Part shown: one piece after another, positions 28,252 through 37,680 of the stretch
Layout of the letters: every line of letters begins with the position of its first letter
How positions within the stretch are numbered: the stretch's first letter is position 1
Program-made: the position numbers and the translations under genes
Notes under the pieces: model-generated
Databases searched by the model: none
Seen by the model: the letters and a program-made list of their open reading frames with translations, nothing else
What the model was told of the DNA's origin: nothing
Assembly: GCF_900115225.1 (NCBI RefSeq)
Contig: NZ_FOVR01000004.1
Location: 1 to 64,000 of the forward strand
Direction of reading: 5' to 3'
From: Cohaesibacter marisflavi
GTDB lineage: Bacteria; Pseudomonadota; Alphaproteobacteria; Rhizobiales; Cohaesibacteraceae
Length of the DNA: 64,000 nt

Positions 28252-29234
28252 TGGCCCTTCCCTTGTTTGCCGCGCACATAGATTGTCCCGAATGCATCGG
28301 TCTGCCGGATCTCCAGATGCCCCTCCCGCACCAGCTCCAATGAAGCGGCAAAAGAGCTGGCCAAAGCCGTTGTACGAATATCCGAGAGCTTGAGATAGGT
28401 CTGCAAAATCGTCTCAACGGGCGTCCAGTCATGAACGCCGCCGATCAGCCGCATCAAAACATCCCGGGCCTCGGGTAGGGACCAGACCTCGCGCTTGCGC
28501 ACATGCACCAGCGACACAGATTGTCTCTGCCGCAAAGAGGCATAGCCGGTCAGCAGATCATAGAGCGAGGCGGAAAATTGGGGCTTGCGGATAAGGGACA
28601 TATCTTCAGGCTGCCCTTTGATGAAAAAATCCCGTCCAAGGCAGGGGCGATCCATAAGCTTGCCCGCAGCCTCGCGCATGGCTTCAAGCTTGCGCAGACG
28701 AAAGGCCAGCATGGCTGCGAGTTCCTCACCGCTCGGCTCATCTTCATCAGGCATCTCGGGGATGAGCAATCTGGACTTGAGATAAGCCAGCCAGGCCGCC
28801 ATGACCAGATAGTCCGCTGCCAGTTCCAGCCTCAGCTTGCGGGCGCGCTCAATGAATTGCAAATACTGCTCGGCCAGCGCCAGAATTGAGATCTTGGTCA
28901 GATCGAGCTTTTGCTTTCTGGCCAGCGCCAAAAGGAAATCCAGAGGCCCTTCAAAGCCATCGACATCAACAATCAGCGATGGCTCGCCAACGCCTGCCTT
29001 GGGCACCAGATTGAGATCAGAAAATTCACCCCAATCCGCACTTGCCTCTGAAGATGAGGCATTTTCGTCAGCTTTGGCGCTATCGCCTTGCCCCCCGGAC
29101 ACATCGCTTTCGCTCGTCAATGCAAAGGGCAAAGTGGCATCCTCGGCAGCAGTGGACAATTGATCCACATCGGAGGTCTCGCCAACAACCGCCTTGCCTT
29201 GCCCGCGCCCCTTACGTTCTTCGCTAGATGCCAT
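28248..29234 (-). CDS. scpA: segregation and condensation protein ScpA (kleisin)
   Basis: 328 residues. The first 75 or so residues are acidic and low in complexity. The kleisin region then begins with the typical VDVDGFEGPLDFLLALARKQKLDLTKISILALAEQYL and continues with AADYLVMAAWLAYLKSRLLIP; a C-terminal winged helix ends the protein. ScpA bridges the SMC heads and, with ScpB, helps chromosome organisation. It forms a two-gene unit with scpB. In many rhizobia nagZ lies directly upstream. Here the SPOR gene is next and nagZ is missing. Confidence 0.93.
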   Translation of the reverse strand: MASSEERKGRGQGKAVVGETSDVDQLSTAAEDATLPFALTSESDVSGGQGDSAKADENASSSEASADWGEFSDLNLVPKAGVGEPSLIVDVDGFEGPLDFLLALARKQKLDLTKISILALAEQYLQFIERARKLRLELAADYLVMAAWLAYLKSRLLIPEMPDEDEPSGEELAAMLAFRLRKLEAMREAAGKLMDRPCLGRDFFIKGQPEDMSLIRKPQFSASLYDLLTGYASLRQRQSVSLVHVRKREVWSLPEARDVLMRLIGGVHDWTPVETILQTYLKLSDIRTTALASSFAASLELVREGHLEIRQTDAFGTIYVRGKQGKGQ

Positions 29235-29339
29235 GCTCCGCCAGATCTCACTATACAGAAAGGTCTCGCCCCAGACCCGCTATCGGTTACCCTTATAAGG
29301 AAAGACTATCGTTCTTTCTGAGCCAAACCAAGCGCACAA

Positions 29340-29369
29340 AAAGAAAATCCGGCCACTAAGCCGGATTTT
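29340..29369 (-). terminator. rho-independent terminator of the SPOR gene
   Basis: Perfect 10-bp stem AAAATCCGGC/GCCGGATTTT (29344-29353, 29360-29369) with a 6-nt loop. The minus strand continues with CTTTTTG. It lies 24 bases after the SPOR stop and separates it from scpA. Confidence 0.88.
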
Positions 29370-29393
29370 CGCATTCATATATGAGTATTGAGC

Positions 29394-32135
29394 TTACTGA
29401 CGTGCAACCAGACAGTCACCACCGGCAGCCTTGATCCGGTTACAGAAGTTGATCGCGCCACCCTGATCAGCAAAGGAACCAACGCGGACACGGTAATAGA
29501 TGCCCCGTGCGCCAAGGTCGGCTTGCTTGATATCCGGCTGATACCCGGCAAGCACGCTGCTCAACTGGGCCTGAATGTTGGCATAGCTGGCCCGTGCCTG
29601 CTCAGGTGTGCGCTGAGACGTCACCTGTACAGTGTAGCCACCATTCCCGCTCGGAGCGGCAATGGACTGTGGCGGAACAGGATTGGGCGCAGGAGCCGCC
29701 GCCGGGGCGGTTGGCGTCAGAACCAACGGAGCCTGGCTGCTCGGCTGCGGTGCAGCTGGTGCAAGCTGAGGTGCACTGCTCTGGTTAGCCGCCTGAAGCG
29801 CCGCCAACTCGGCAGGCTTGGACTTCGGCAACGGCATATCTTCTTCATCAACAACTGGCTGCACGGCATTCGCCCCGCCTCCATTGAGCTGATTGCCATT
29901 GATATCCGTATTGTTGGTTTGCGAAATGGCCTGTTCGGAAGGCGTCGCATTCAACAATTGCTGATCGACACTGGAGAGCTGCGTATTCTGGTTCTGATTG
30001 GCGCCAGAATCTGCAGGTTCTTCAGAGGTCACAAATGTGCCATCAGGCCGCACAACCACGGTACGAACCTTTTTCGGAGCCACTGCACCGCTGACGGAAT
30101 CGCCATCACCCGTAGACTGGGACACGGAAGATTCGCCACCAGACAATGGAATGACCCGCGGCGACTGTCCGTTGGCTGTGATATCCATCGGTGTCTCGGT
30201 TGCCGGCATCATGTTGGACGGCCCTTCATCGCTTTCGGTGCCATCAATACGGTCATAAACCGTCTGGTCCTGATGCGGAACAACCTTGCCACCCGGATCT
30301 TCAGGCGTTTCCTTCACCGGATCATTATTGGCCTCAATGACCGGTGTTTCGGTGCTGCCACCGCCGCTCTGCCCGAAACCCCAAGCCAGCAGGCCGCCAA
30401 CAACCACAACACCAGCCGCAGCAGCGGCCATGTAGAGCCCCTTGCGGGACCTGCGTTTTGGCTGAGGAGCGGCCATGGCTGCGGCCGTTTCAAGAGTGGT
30501 GTAGTCTTCATCCTGATAATTGGGCGCACTCTCTGCGGCTGCCTGAGCAATCGTCGGATCAGCATATGACCCATATACAGGCGCATCCGCAGCAGAAAAG
30601 TCATCCCCGACAGGATCCTGATAGCCACCCTGCCCCGGCGCATATCCCTGATCATAGGATTGGGTGCCCGGATCACGGTAAGATGGGTCTGTGCCATAGT
30701 TGGCATAATCATCATGCTGCCCGGCAACATTTACGTCAGGAGCTGGCGTTGGATTTGGTTCAGGTGCCCTATACGGCATATAGGGTTCGCTTGCCTGCTG
30801 CGCAGACGGATCATTGAAGACCGCAAACGGGTCCTGACGCAGACCACGCGACTGAGCTGGTGCCATCGGTTCTTCAACAGGCCGCCGCTGTCCGTAGCTA
30901 TCGGACGGGCTCTGTTGAGATCGCGAATAGGTGCCATATGGCTCAGGCTCGGATGCAGGCGCTGGCGTAGGATCCGGCGCATACCGCGGGGATTGACCAC
31001 CGCCATAAGGAACATCAGATACCCCGGCAGCTGGATCATTCGGACGGTAGTCCTGCATAGGATCGGCAACAGGCTCAGCCTGCCGACGATCTCTCCAACT
31101 GGATGGCATGACGGGTTCGGGAGCAGGCTCCACTGGCGCGTCTGCCGCTTCAGGCTGATACCCGCCAAGCGGATCGACCCGAGGCGCACGCGGAGCGGTT
31201 GGCTCAGCTTGGCGACCATATTGAGGACCGGCTGCACCTTCATCATAGGACCGGCCACCTCGAAGGGACGGACCTCGTTGCTCTCCAAGAGACACTTCCG
31301 GCGCATGAGGGCTTGCCTCAGGTTGCTCTGGCTGAGAGCGGAAATCGTCCTGTTCGCGCGTAGCCCGCAAACCGGTGAAGAAGGAATCTTCCTTCTCTGC
31401 GGCAGAACGGCGGCTCAATTGACCATAGCTTCCACTGGTAGCCACCGGCGGCTCATCATCGGCAGTCTCGACAGGCTGACGCGTGTGCTCCGACTCGACT
31501 GCAGGAGCAGTGGGAGCTGGAGAAGATGGCGCCGAAGAAGATGGCGCGATGTCATCAAAAAGTGAGCTCCAGTCATCCAGCCCGGGTCCGCCTTCTGCTG
31601 GGCGATCAGCAGAGGGCAGCGGAGCCTGAGAAACTTCTGGTTCCTGAGCATACGCTCCAGGATCCTGCGAAATCGGAGTTTCAGGCACTGCATATCCGGG
31701 ATCAAATCTGGGATCTATGGCGTCCCGCGGATCAGGCGCAGGGCTATTCTGCACCGGCTGCTGAGGCCTGCCTTGCGCCATTGGACGAGCCTGTGGCACC
31801 GGATCATGCTCTCGCATGTCCGCACGTGTTACCTCGCCTTGAGGCGCAGCTGGCTGACCACCTGGAGCCGGCGGCACATAGCCAGATTCATCATGTTGTC
31901 CGCGCAACTCTTTTATTAATTCTTGTTCCAGAATCCGCAAATCATCTTCAGAAACAGTAGAACCACCACGTTGGCCGGAACCTGAACCAAAGTCGCCACT
32001 TGAGACGATTCGGTCCAATTCGGCCAATGGATCTTCCATAACCGGAGCCGCATCTTTGTTTTCACGAGCCTGACGTTCAAAATCGGACCAGTTGGATGCG
32101 GGTGATTGCGGCTTCTTGTCATTGGGATCAGACAT
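29394..32135 (-). CDS. large SPOR-domain membrane protein
   Basis: 913 residues from ATG 32135 (AGGC 9 bp upstream). A further upstream ATG at 32153 has a poor ribosome site. A cytoplasmic N-terminal region of more than 500 residues is rich in Pro, Gln, Tyr, Asp and Glu, with no fold. It is followed by one membrane helix (AAAAGVVVVGGLLAWGFG), a disordered periplasmic linker, and a C-terminal SPOR domain (GGYTVQVTSQRTPEQARASY...YYRVRVGSFADQGGAINFCNRI). SPOR domains bind denuded glycan strands at the division septum. The protein is much larger than E. coli FtsN or DamX. It is adjacent to argS, as in other rhizobia. Confidence 0.85.
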   Translation of the reverse strand: MSDPNDKKPQSPASNWSDFERQARENKDAAPVMEDPLAELDRIVSSGDFGSGSGQRGGSTVSEDDLRILEQELIKELRGQHDESGYVPPAPGGQPAAPQGEVTRADMREHDPVPQARPMAQGRPQQPVQNSPAPDPRDAIDPRFDPGYAVPETPISQDPGAYAQEPEVSQAPLPSADRPAEGGPGLDDWSSLFDDIAPSSSAPSSPAPTAPAVESEHTRQPVETADDEPPVATSGSYGQLSRRSAAEKEDSFFTGLRATREQDDFRSQPEQPEASPHAPEVSLGEQRGPSLRGGRSYDEGAAGPQYGRQAEPTAPRAPRVDPLGGYQPEAADAPVEPAPEPVMPSSWRDRRQAEPVADPMQDYRPNDPAAGVSDVPYGGGQSPRYAPDPTPAPASEPEPYGTYSRSQQSPSDSYGQRRPVEEPMAPAQSRGLRQDPFAVFNDPSAQQASEPYMPYRAPEPNPTPAPDVNVAGQHDDYANYGTDPSYRDPGTQSYDQGYAPGQGGYQDPVGDDFSAADAPVYGSYADPTIAQAAAESAPNYQDEDYTTLETAAAMAAPQPKRRSRKGLYMAAAAAGVVVVGGLLAWGFGQSGGGSTETPVIEANNDPVKETPEDPGGKVVPHQDQTVYDRIDGTESDEGPSNMMPATETPMDITANGQSPRVIPLSGGESSVSQSTGDGDSVSGAVAPKKVRTVVVRPDGTFVTSEEPADSGANQNQNTQLSSVDQQLLNATPSEQAISQTNNTDINGNQLNGGGANAVQPVVDEEDMPLPKSKPAELAALQAANQSSAPQLAPAAPQPSSQAPLVLTPTAPAAAPAPNPVPPQSIAAPSGNGGYTVQVTSQRTPEQARASYANIQAQLSSVLAGYQPDIKQADLGARGIYYRVRVGSFADQGGAINFCNRIKAAGGDCLVARQ

Positions 32136-32213
32136 GGCGATTTGCCTTTTCATTCATACACTTAACTCGTACTGCCTGGCAAAGCTTTGTCTTGAGAAAT
32201 GACTGGTAACCAA

Positions 32214-33974
32214 CTATCGCATTTCTTCAGGTGCATTTACACCAAGCAGACCGAGGCCAGAACTGATTACCGTGGCCACTGCCTGAACAAGAGCCAAGCG
32301 CGCTAGAGTCATTTTCTCATCTTTAACGTTAATAAAGCGTAATTGCGGCATTTCCTTGCCTTTGTTCCACACAGCGTGGAAATATCCAGCAAGATCATAA
32401 AGGTAAAACGCAACCCTGTGGGGCTCTTGTGTTTCGGCCGCACCCTCTACTATTCGCGGATATTCTGACAGCTTTCTGATTAACGCCAGTTCCAGTTCAT
32501 CATTTATAGCACTCAGATCGGCATTTGCTAGATCTTCGAGCCCGACAGACAGATGCGGCACTTCATTTGCAGCCTGGCGGAAAATGGAAGCGGTCCGGGC
32601 ATGCGCATATTGCACATAGAAGACCGGATTATCTTTGCTCTGTTCGGTGACCTTTGCAAAATCGAAGTCAATCGTGACCTCGGACTTGCGATACATCATC
32701 ATGAAGCGTACGGCATCAACGCCCACTTCTTCCACCACATCACGCAGCGTGATGAAGTTACCTGCGCGCTTGGACATCTTGAGCTGTTCGCCATTGCGCA
32801 TCAGATTGACCAGCTGACAAATCTTGACTTCCAGACCACCCTCACCCTGTGTGATGGCTGCAACAGCAGATTTCAGCCGTTTGACATAGCCACCATGGTC
32901 AGCACCGAGAATATCGACCTGTTTTGAATAGCCCCGTTTGAACTTGTCAAAGTGATAGGCAATGTCATTGGCGAAATATGTGTTGCTACCGTCAGACTTC
33001 TTCAAAGGACGGTCAATATCGTCGCCAAACTCAGTTGACCGGAACAGTGTCTGTTCACGATCTTCCCAATCATCGGGAAGCTGCCCCTTGGGTGGTGGCA
33101 AAGTGCCCACATAGACATGTCCCTTGTCAGACAGCCATTCGATGGCTTCCTTTACCCGATCCTTCTCGCCATAGATAAGGCTGCGTTCGGAGAAGAAGAC
33201 ATCATGATTGACATTGAGGGCGGCAAGGTCACCCCGGATCATCTCCATCATCGCATCAACAGCATAGGCCCGCACCAGAGGCAACCATTCCTCTTCGCTT
33301 GCCTTTTTCAGCTTGTCGCCATGTTCCTTGGCCAGCGCCTCGCCAACAGGCACGAGATAATCGCCCGGATAAAGACCATCTGGAATGGTGCCGATATCAT
33401 CGCCCAGCGCCTCGCAATACCGAAGGAAGGCAGACCGTGCCAAAACATCCACCTGCGCCCCCGCATCGTTGATGTAATATTCGCGGCAAACGTCATAGCC
33501 TGCAAAATCCAACAGATTGGCAATGCAATCCCCCAGCACGGCGCCACGCGTGTGGCCCACATGCATGGGGCCGGTCGGGTTGGCGGACACATATTCGACA
33601 TTGATCTTCGAGCCAGCCCCGAGATCGCAACGACCGAACGCCTCACCGGCCTTGACGATCGTCTTCACCAGACCCCGCCAGAAATCATCGGACAGCGCCA
33701 TATTGATAAAGCCCGGACCGGCGACATCCACCTTGGCCACATCCCTGTCCTCAGCGAGCGCTTCAGCGATTTTGTCAGCAACATCGCGCGGCTTCATGCC
33801 AACCTGTTTGGACAGGACCATCGCAGCATTGGTGGCCAGATCACCATGGGCCGCATCGCGTGGAGGCTCGACAATCACACGGGACAGGTCAAGCTCTGAG
33901 CCATCGCGTGCCGTCAATCCGATCTCGCTGATTGCAGCCTTGACCCGGTCGGTAAAAATAGTAAAGACGTTCAT
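32214..33974 (-). CDS. argS: arginyl-tRNA synthetase
   Basis: 586 residues from ATG 33974 with AGGA six bases upstream. Longer upstream frames are unlikely. Class I synthetase: the HIGH-type motif reads HVGHTRGA within [21 protein letters not shown], the KMSKS-type motif reads KMSKRAGNF, and a C-terminal DALR anticodon-binding domain ends the protein. It charges tRNA-Arg. An N-terminal Add-1 domain is visible before the catalytic core. It lies between dgt and the SPOR gene, a conserved order. Confidence 0.96.
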   Translation of the reverse strand: MNVFTIFTDRVKAAISEIGLTARDGSELDLSRVIVEPPRDAAHGDLATNAAMVLSKQVGMKPRDVADKIAEALAEDRDVAKVDVAGPGFINMALSDDFWRGLVKTIVKAGEAFGRCDLGAGSKINVEYVSANPTGPMHVGHTRGAVLGDCIANLLDFAGYDVCREYYINDAGAQVDVLARSAFLRYCEALGDDIGTIPDGLYPGDYLVPVGEALAKEHGDKLKKASEEEWLPLVRAYAVDAMMEMIRGDLAALNVNHDVFFSERSLIYGEKDRVKEAIEWLSDKGHVYVGTLPPPKGQLPDDWEDREQTLFRSTEFGDDIDRPLKKSDGSNTYFANDIAYHFDKFKRGYSKQVDILGADHGGYVKRLKSAVAAITQGEGGLEVKICQLVNLMRNGEQLKMSKRAGNFITLRDVVEEVGVDAVRFMMMYRKSEVTIDFDFAKVTEQSKDNPVFYVQYAHARTASIFRQAANEVPHLSVGLEDLANADLSAINDELELALIRKLSEYPRIVEGAAETQEPHRVAFYLYDLAGYFHAVWNKGKEMPQLRFINVKDEKMTLARLALVQAVATVISSGLGLLGVNAPEEMR

Positions 33975-34172
33975 CTTCAATCCTGTATGATCGTCGGCCA
34001 GTGGCGGGGCGGTTCTTGTTGAAACTCGCCTCAAGTAGCGCGCATCTGGCACTGATTGCTAGCAGTGTAGAGGGTCAGGACACCCGGACGCCATCGCTTT
34101 CGTCTATTCTCAAGCGACAAAGCATCACATGGAGCCCCAACCCGCAAAAATCCATATGTTCGGGGATAGGAT

Positions 34173-35387
34173 CTAACCCAAATCCGGGGTGACGTCAAAC
34201 AGACGTTGATGTTCCTGAATGGCAAAACGGTCTGTCATACCAGCCACATAGTCAGCAACGCGACGAGCAACGAGTTTCCGTGGCGCTCCATCAAGGTCAA
34301 ACTGCCAGTTTAGCGGCATCATATCAGGTGCATTAAAGTGATAGACAAAGAGATCTTCAAGCACCTTCTCCGCACCACGCATGATGCGCATGACATGGTC
34401 TTCCCGATAAACATTATGAAAAAGAAACTGTCTGATTCCCGTCACGGCAGCGGTCATTTCGCTGGAAAAGTGAACAATCGTCTCCGACGCATTGCGCACA
34501 TCCTCGACCGATTGCGGAGCCAGCCTCTTGAGATTGTCCATCGACGTATTGATGACATCCTCAACCATCCGCGTGATCAGCCTGCGAACAATTTCATGGG
34601 CCGTGCGTTCTTCAGACAGCCCCGGATAGGTTGCCTCCACCTCTTTGAGCAAGTCGCAGACCAGAGGCACATCCCGCAATTGATCCAGAGAGATCAGCAT
34701 CGCACGCAAGCCATCGTCAATATCATGGGAATTATAGGCGATATCGTCCGCAATGGCAGCCGCCTGCGCTTCGATGCTGGCATAGGACCAGAGCATCAGG
34801 TCCTGTTGCTCGGCATAAACGCGAATGGCATAGGGAAGTCCGCCTTCATAATGCCCGATCCCCTTCCCGTCCCGGTCGGTCAGCGGTCCATTATGCTTGA
34901 CGAGCCCCTCGAGGGTTTCCCAACTCAGATTGAGGCCATCATGTTCTGCATAGCATTGCTCTAGCGCAGTCACGGCCCGCAAGGACTGGGCATTGTGATC
35001 AAACCCGCCATAAGGCTGCATCACCTTGTTGAGCGCCCGCTCCCCCGCATGGCCAAACGGCGTGTGTCCCAGATCATGCGAAAGTGCCAGCGCTTCAGCC
35101 AGATCTTCATCAACAGACAAAGCCCGCGCAATGGAACGGGCGATTTGTGAAACCTCCAGCGTGTGGGTCAGGCGCGTTCGGAACATGTCCCCTTCGTGAT
35201 AGAGAAAGACCTGCGTCTTTGCCTGCAAGCGCCGGAAGGCCGAGGAATGAATGATACGATCCCTATCTCGCTGGAAGGGGGTGCGCGTGGGACTGGCAGC
35301 TTCTTCAAACAAACGCCCTTTGCTTTCATGAGGCAAAACAGCATAGCGGGCGCGCGGCTGCGCACCAAATCCGATCGCTGACACCAT
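34173..35387 (-). CDS. dgt: deoxyguanosinetriphosphate triphosphohydrolase-like protein
   Basis: 404 residues of the HD superfamily. The metal ligands are visible as the early H of RLTHTLEVSQIARSIARAL, the HD pair in ALSHDLGHTPFGHAGE, and a later D in AAAIADDIAYNSHDIDDGLRA. The family hydrolyses dNTPs to the deoxynucleoside and triphosphate, controlling dNTP pools. This is the alphaproteobacterial dGTPase-like subfamily 2. It is divergent from erpA across 222 bp. The intergenic stretch of about 200 bp between it and argS shows nothing else. Confidence 0.93.
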   Translation of the reverse strand: MVSAIGFGAQPRARYAVLPHESKGRLFEEAASPTRTPFQRDRDRIIHSSAFRRLQAKTQVFLYHEGDMFRTRLTHTLEVSQIARSIARALSVDEDLAEALALSHDLGHTPFGHAGERALNKVMQPYGGFDHNAQSLRAVTALEQCYAEHDGLNLSWETLEGLVKHNGPLTDRDGKGIGHYEGGLPYAIRVYAEQQDLMLWSYASIEAQAAAIADDIAYNSHDIDDGLRAMLISLDQLRDVPLVCDLLKEVEATYPGLSEERTAHEIVRRLITRMVEDVINTSMDNLKRLAPQSVEDVRNASETIVHFSSEMTAAVTGIRQFLFHNVYREDHVMRIMRGAEKVLEDLFVYHFNAPDMMPLNWQFDLDGAPRKLVARRVADYVAGMTDRFAIQEHQRLFDVTPDLG

Positions 35388-35436
35388 TATTCTTCCATTC
35401 CAAGTTCAAGAATTTTAACACGCACCGCCAAAATGG

Positions 35437-35465
35437 TTGACTTGCGCTCTTTCGATCTTAACTAT
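35437..35465 (+). promoter_or_regulatory. possible sigma70 promoter before erpA
   Basis: TTGACT (35437-35442), a 17-base spacer and AACTAT (35460-35465) match a vegetative promoter reasonably. It would give a 5' leader of about 140 bases for erpA. Prediction by eye only. Confidence 0.3.
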
Positions 35466-35609
35466 CATGAGAAAGAGTAGGCTTTGTGAAGCCCCATTTA
35501 TAGGTGTAATTCTCCATTTTTCAGGCAAAACCGGCCTGTATCAAGCACTTCTGGCCAAAATAGGGGCCTTAGTAGAAGCGCGGATGGGAAATGAGACAGG
35601 AATATCCAA

Positions 35610-35939
35610 ATGTCAAACCCGATCACAGTGACAGATAGTGCCATCAAACGAATCGCCACCATCCTTTCCAAGGAAAAGGATGGTTCCATGCTGCGCATCT
35701 CCGTGAGTGGTGGTGGCTGCTCCGGTTTCCAGTATAATTATGACATTGTGACGAGCAGCGAGGACGATGATCTGGTCATCAACAAGGATGGCGCAACGAT
35801 CCTTTTCGATCCGCTCTCTTTGCAATATATGGAAGGGGCTGAAGTTGATTTCGTCAGCGACCTGATGGGCCAGTCCTTCCAGATCCACAACCCGATCGCC
35901 AGCGCATCTTGCGGCTGCGGTACGAGCTTCTCGATCTGA
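35610..35939 (+). CDS. erpA: iron-sulfur cluster insertion protein ErpA (A-type carrier)
   Basis: 109 residues with the three conserved cysteines of A-type carriers: C37 in GGGCSGFQY, and C101 and C103 in ASCGCGTSFSI. It accepts Fe-S clusters from the assembly machinery and passes them to apo-targets. No isc/suf genes lie nearby; in rhizobia this gene is usually solitary next to dgt and xth, as here. IscA is the alternative name. The acidic ED segment in the middle is typical of ErpA. Confidence 0.9.
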   Translation: MSNPITVTDSAIKRIATILSKEKDGSMLRISVSGGGCSGFQYNYDIVTSSEDDDLVINKDGATILFDPLSLQYMEGAEVDFVSDLMGQSFQIHNPIASASCGCGTSFSI

Positions 35940-36011
35940 CCGGCTGCCCACACGCCGCGGGCATGACAACTCACACTTGACCATAAATGCCCATCAGCAA
36001 AGAGGCCACCC

Positions 36012-36803
36012 ATGCGCATCGCCACTTGGAACATCAACGGCATCAAGGCTCGTCATCCCAACCTACTAAGGTGGCTGGAAGAAGAAAAGCCGGACATTGC
36101 CTGCCTGCAGGAAATCAAGTCCGTCGATGAAGCCTTTCCGCGCGCGGACATTGAAGCACTGGGCTATAACGTGGAAACCCACGGCCAGAAGAGCTTTAAT
36201 GGTGTGGCCCTTCTATCCCGTCTGCCCTTTGAAGAGGTCAATCGCGGCCTGCCCGGCGACGATGAAGACGAGCAGGCCCGTTTTATCGAGGGTATCTTCT
36301 CAACCGACAAGGGGCCACTGCGCGTCGTGAGCCTCTATCTGCCGAACGGCAATCCGGTGGAGACAGAAAAATATCCCTACAAGCTGAACTGGATGCGCAG
36401 GCTCATCGCTTGGTCAAAAGACCGTCTCACACTTGAGGAAGCCTTTGTTCTTTCCGGCGACTATAATGTCATCCCGACGGCAGATGATGTGCATGATCAT
36501 GATGCCTGGTGGGGCGATGCCCTATATCGCACAGAGACGCTTGAACTGTTCAGGGAGTTAAAGGCCCTCGGCCTTACCGAAGCCTTCCGCGCCTGTAATG
36601 GCACGCCACACCAATATTCCTTCTGGGATTATCAAGCCGGCGCCTGGCCGCGCAATCACGGCATTCGCATCGACCATCATCTGCTCTCGCCAGAGGCGGC
36701 AGACATGCTGAAGGCGTGCGAAATCCAGAAAGACACCCGTGATTGGGAAAAACCGTCTGACCATGTGCCGGTCATGATGACGCTCAGCTGTTCACAGTCA
36801 TAG
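36012..36803 (+). CDS. xthA: exodeoxyribonuclease III
   Basis: 263 residues of the endonuclease/exonuclease/phosphatase family. The motifs are visible in order: TWNINGIKARH, ACLQEIKSVDEAFP (catalytic E), SGDYNVIP, IDHHLLS and SDHVPVMM (catalytic DH at the end). It is the main AP endonuclease/3'-phosphodiesterase of base excision repair. It follows erpA after 72 bp on the plus strand and is convergent with the exoR-like gene. Confidence 0.93.
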   Translation: MRIATWNINGIKARHPNLLRWLEEEKPDIACLQEIKSVDEAFPRADIEALGYNVETHGQKSFNGVALLSRLPFEEVNRGLPGDDEDEQARFIEGIFSTDKGPLRVVSLYLPNGNPVETEKYPYKLNWMRRLIAWSKDRLTLEEAFVLSGDYNVIPTADDVHDHDAWWGDALYRTETLELFRELKALGLTEAFRACNGTPHQYSFWDYQAGAWPRNHGIRIDHHLLSPEAADMLKACEIQKDTRDWEKPSDHVPVMMTLSCSQS

Positions 36804-36860
36804 GCGTTGCCTAAAACAGAGATGAAAGCCAAAGCGGCGGACAATCAGTTTGCCGCCGCT

Positions 36861-36895
36861 ATCCAACCATTCATTCGTTATCCAACCATTCATTG
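36861..36895. repeat. 16-bp direct repeat at the 3' end of the exoR-like gene
   Basis: TATCCAACCATTCATT occurs at 36861-36876 and again at 36880-36895, separated by three bases. The second copy encodes the final NEWLDN of the exoR-like protein and the first lies immediately after the stop. It looks like a recent tandem duplication, so the original C-terminus may have differed. Confidence 0.9.
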
Positions 36896-37680
36896 GCAAG
36901 AGATACGGCCTTTTTGCGCGTGGAATCATCGGCCAAAGCAAAAGCGGCTTCCTGACGGTCCAGCACTTCGGGATTGGTTGCATCCAGCATCCGAGCAATT
37001 GTCAGCCACTTGAGCCCGTTGACCGGTTGCTGCGGCAGAATGCTGCCTTCAAGAAGCAACTCACCCAATTCCAGCTGGGCACCAATATGCCCCTTGCGGG
37101 CGGCCTTGCTCAGCCAGCGTGCAGCCATTTTGGGCTCTATCTTGCCATCGGATTTGTCCAGATAAGACATTGCCAGATGATATTGTGCATCCGGATCGCG
37201 GAAATAAGACGCAGCATATTGCAGAAAATCACGCGCTTTTCCTGGATTGGGATCCAGTTTACCCTTGATTCCTGAGCGCACGAATGCACTCAGCTTCACA
37301 ATGGCGTTTGAAACATAGCGCGCTTCAACAGACCCCGGCTGCGCATCCCCATAGCGTCGCACAATACCATTGAACAGATCGAAGGCTTGGCTGGGATCCT
37401 TGACGACCCCGTCCCCTTCTTCATACATCCGCCCCAGCTTCCACTGAGACGCCATATGCCCATTGTGCGCAGCATAGGTCAAAGCCTGCACAGCGGTGGA
37501 CTTGTTGCCAAATTTGTAGGCTTGCGCGCCGAAGCGAAACGCTTCATCGGGGCTGGCTTGCCCTTCTTCGATCGTGCGAGGATCGAAGGCATGGGCAGGC
37601 AAACTCCCCACGGCTCCAAATAAGCCGATCAGGGTCAAAGTCTGCAATAGATTTACCGCAAAACTTGTTTGACGCTTCAT
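36871..37680 (-). CDS. ExoR-like periplasmic Sel1-repeat protein
   Basis: 269 residues. A Sec signal peptide (MKRQTSFAVNLLQTLTL...LPAHA) is followed by Sel1/TPR-like repeats: DEAFRFGAQAYKFGNKSTAV, YAAHNGHMASQWKLGRMYEEGDGVV, FLQYAAS...QYHLAMSYLDKS and WLSKAARKGHIGAQLELGELLLEG. Size and layout match ExoR of Sinorhizobium, the periplasmic inhibitor of the ExoS-ChvI two-component system that controls succinoglycan, flagella and host or acid response. Identity as true ExoR is inference from resemblance; exoS-chvI are not in the window. A direct repeat lies at its 3' end. Confidence 0.65.
   Translation of the reverse strand: MKRQTSFAVNLLQTLTLIGLFGAVGSLPAHAFDPRTIEEGQASPDEAFRFGAQAYKFGNKSTAVQALTYAAHNGHMASQWKLGRMYEEGDGVVKDPSQAFDLFNGIVRRYGDAQPGSVEARYVSNAIVKLSAFVRSGIKGKLDPNPGKARDFLQYAASYFRDPDAQYHLAMSYLDKSDGKIEPKMAARWLSKAARKGHIGAQLELGELLLEGSILPQQPVNGLKWLTIARMLDATNPEVLDRQEAAFALADDSTRKKAVSLANEWLDNE

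Noticed and set aside
29388-31565. Long open frames on the plus strand opposite the SPOR gene
   Set aside because: They are Arg/His/Gly-rich translations lying wholly antisense to the repetitive SPOR gene, with no motif and no ribosome site.
32136-32153. Upstream ATG for the SPOR protein
   Set aside because: No ribosome site at a useful distance, while ATG 32135 has AGGC nine bases upstream.
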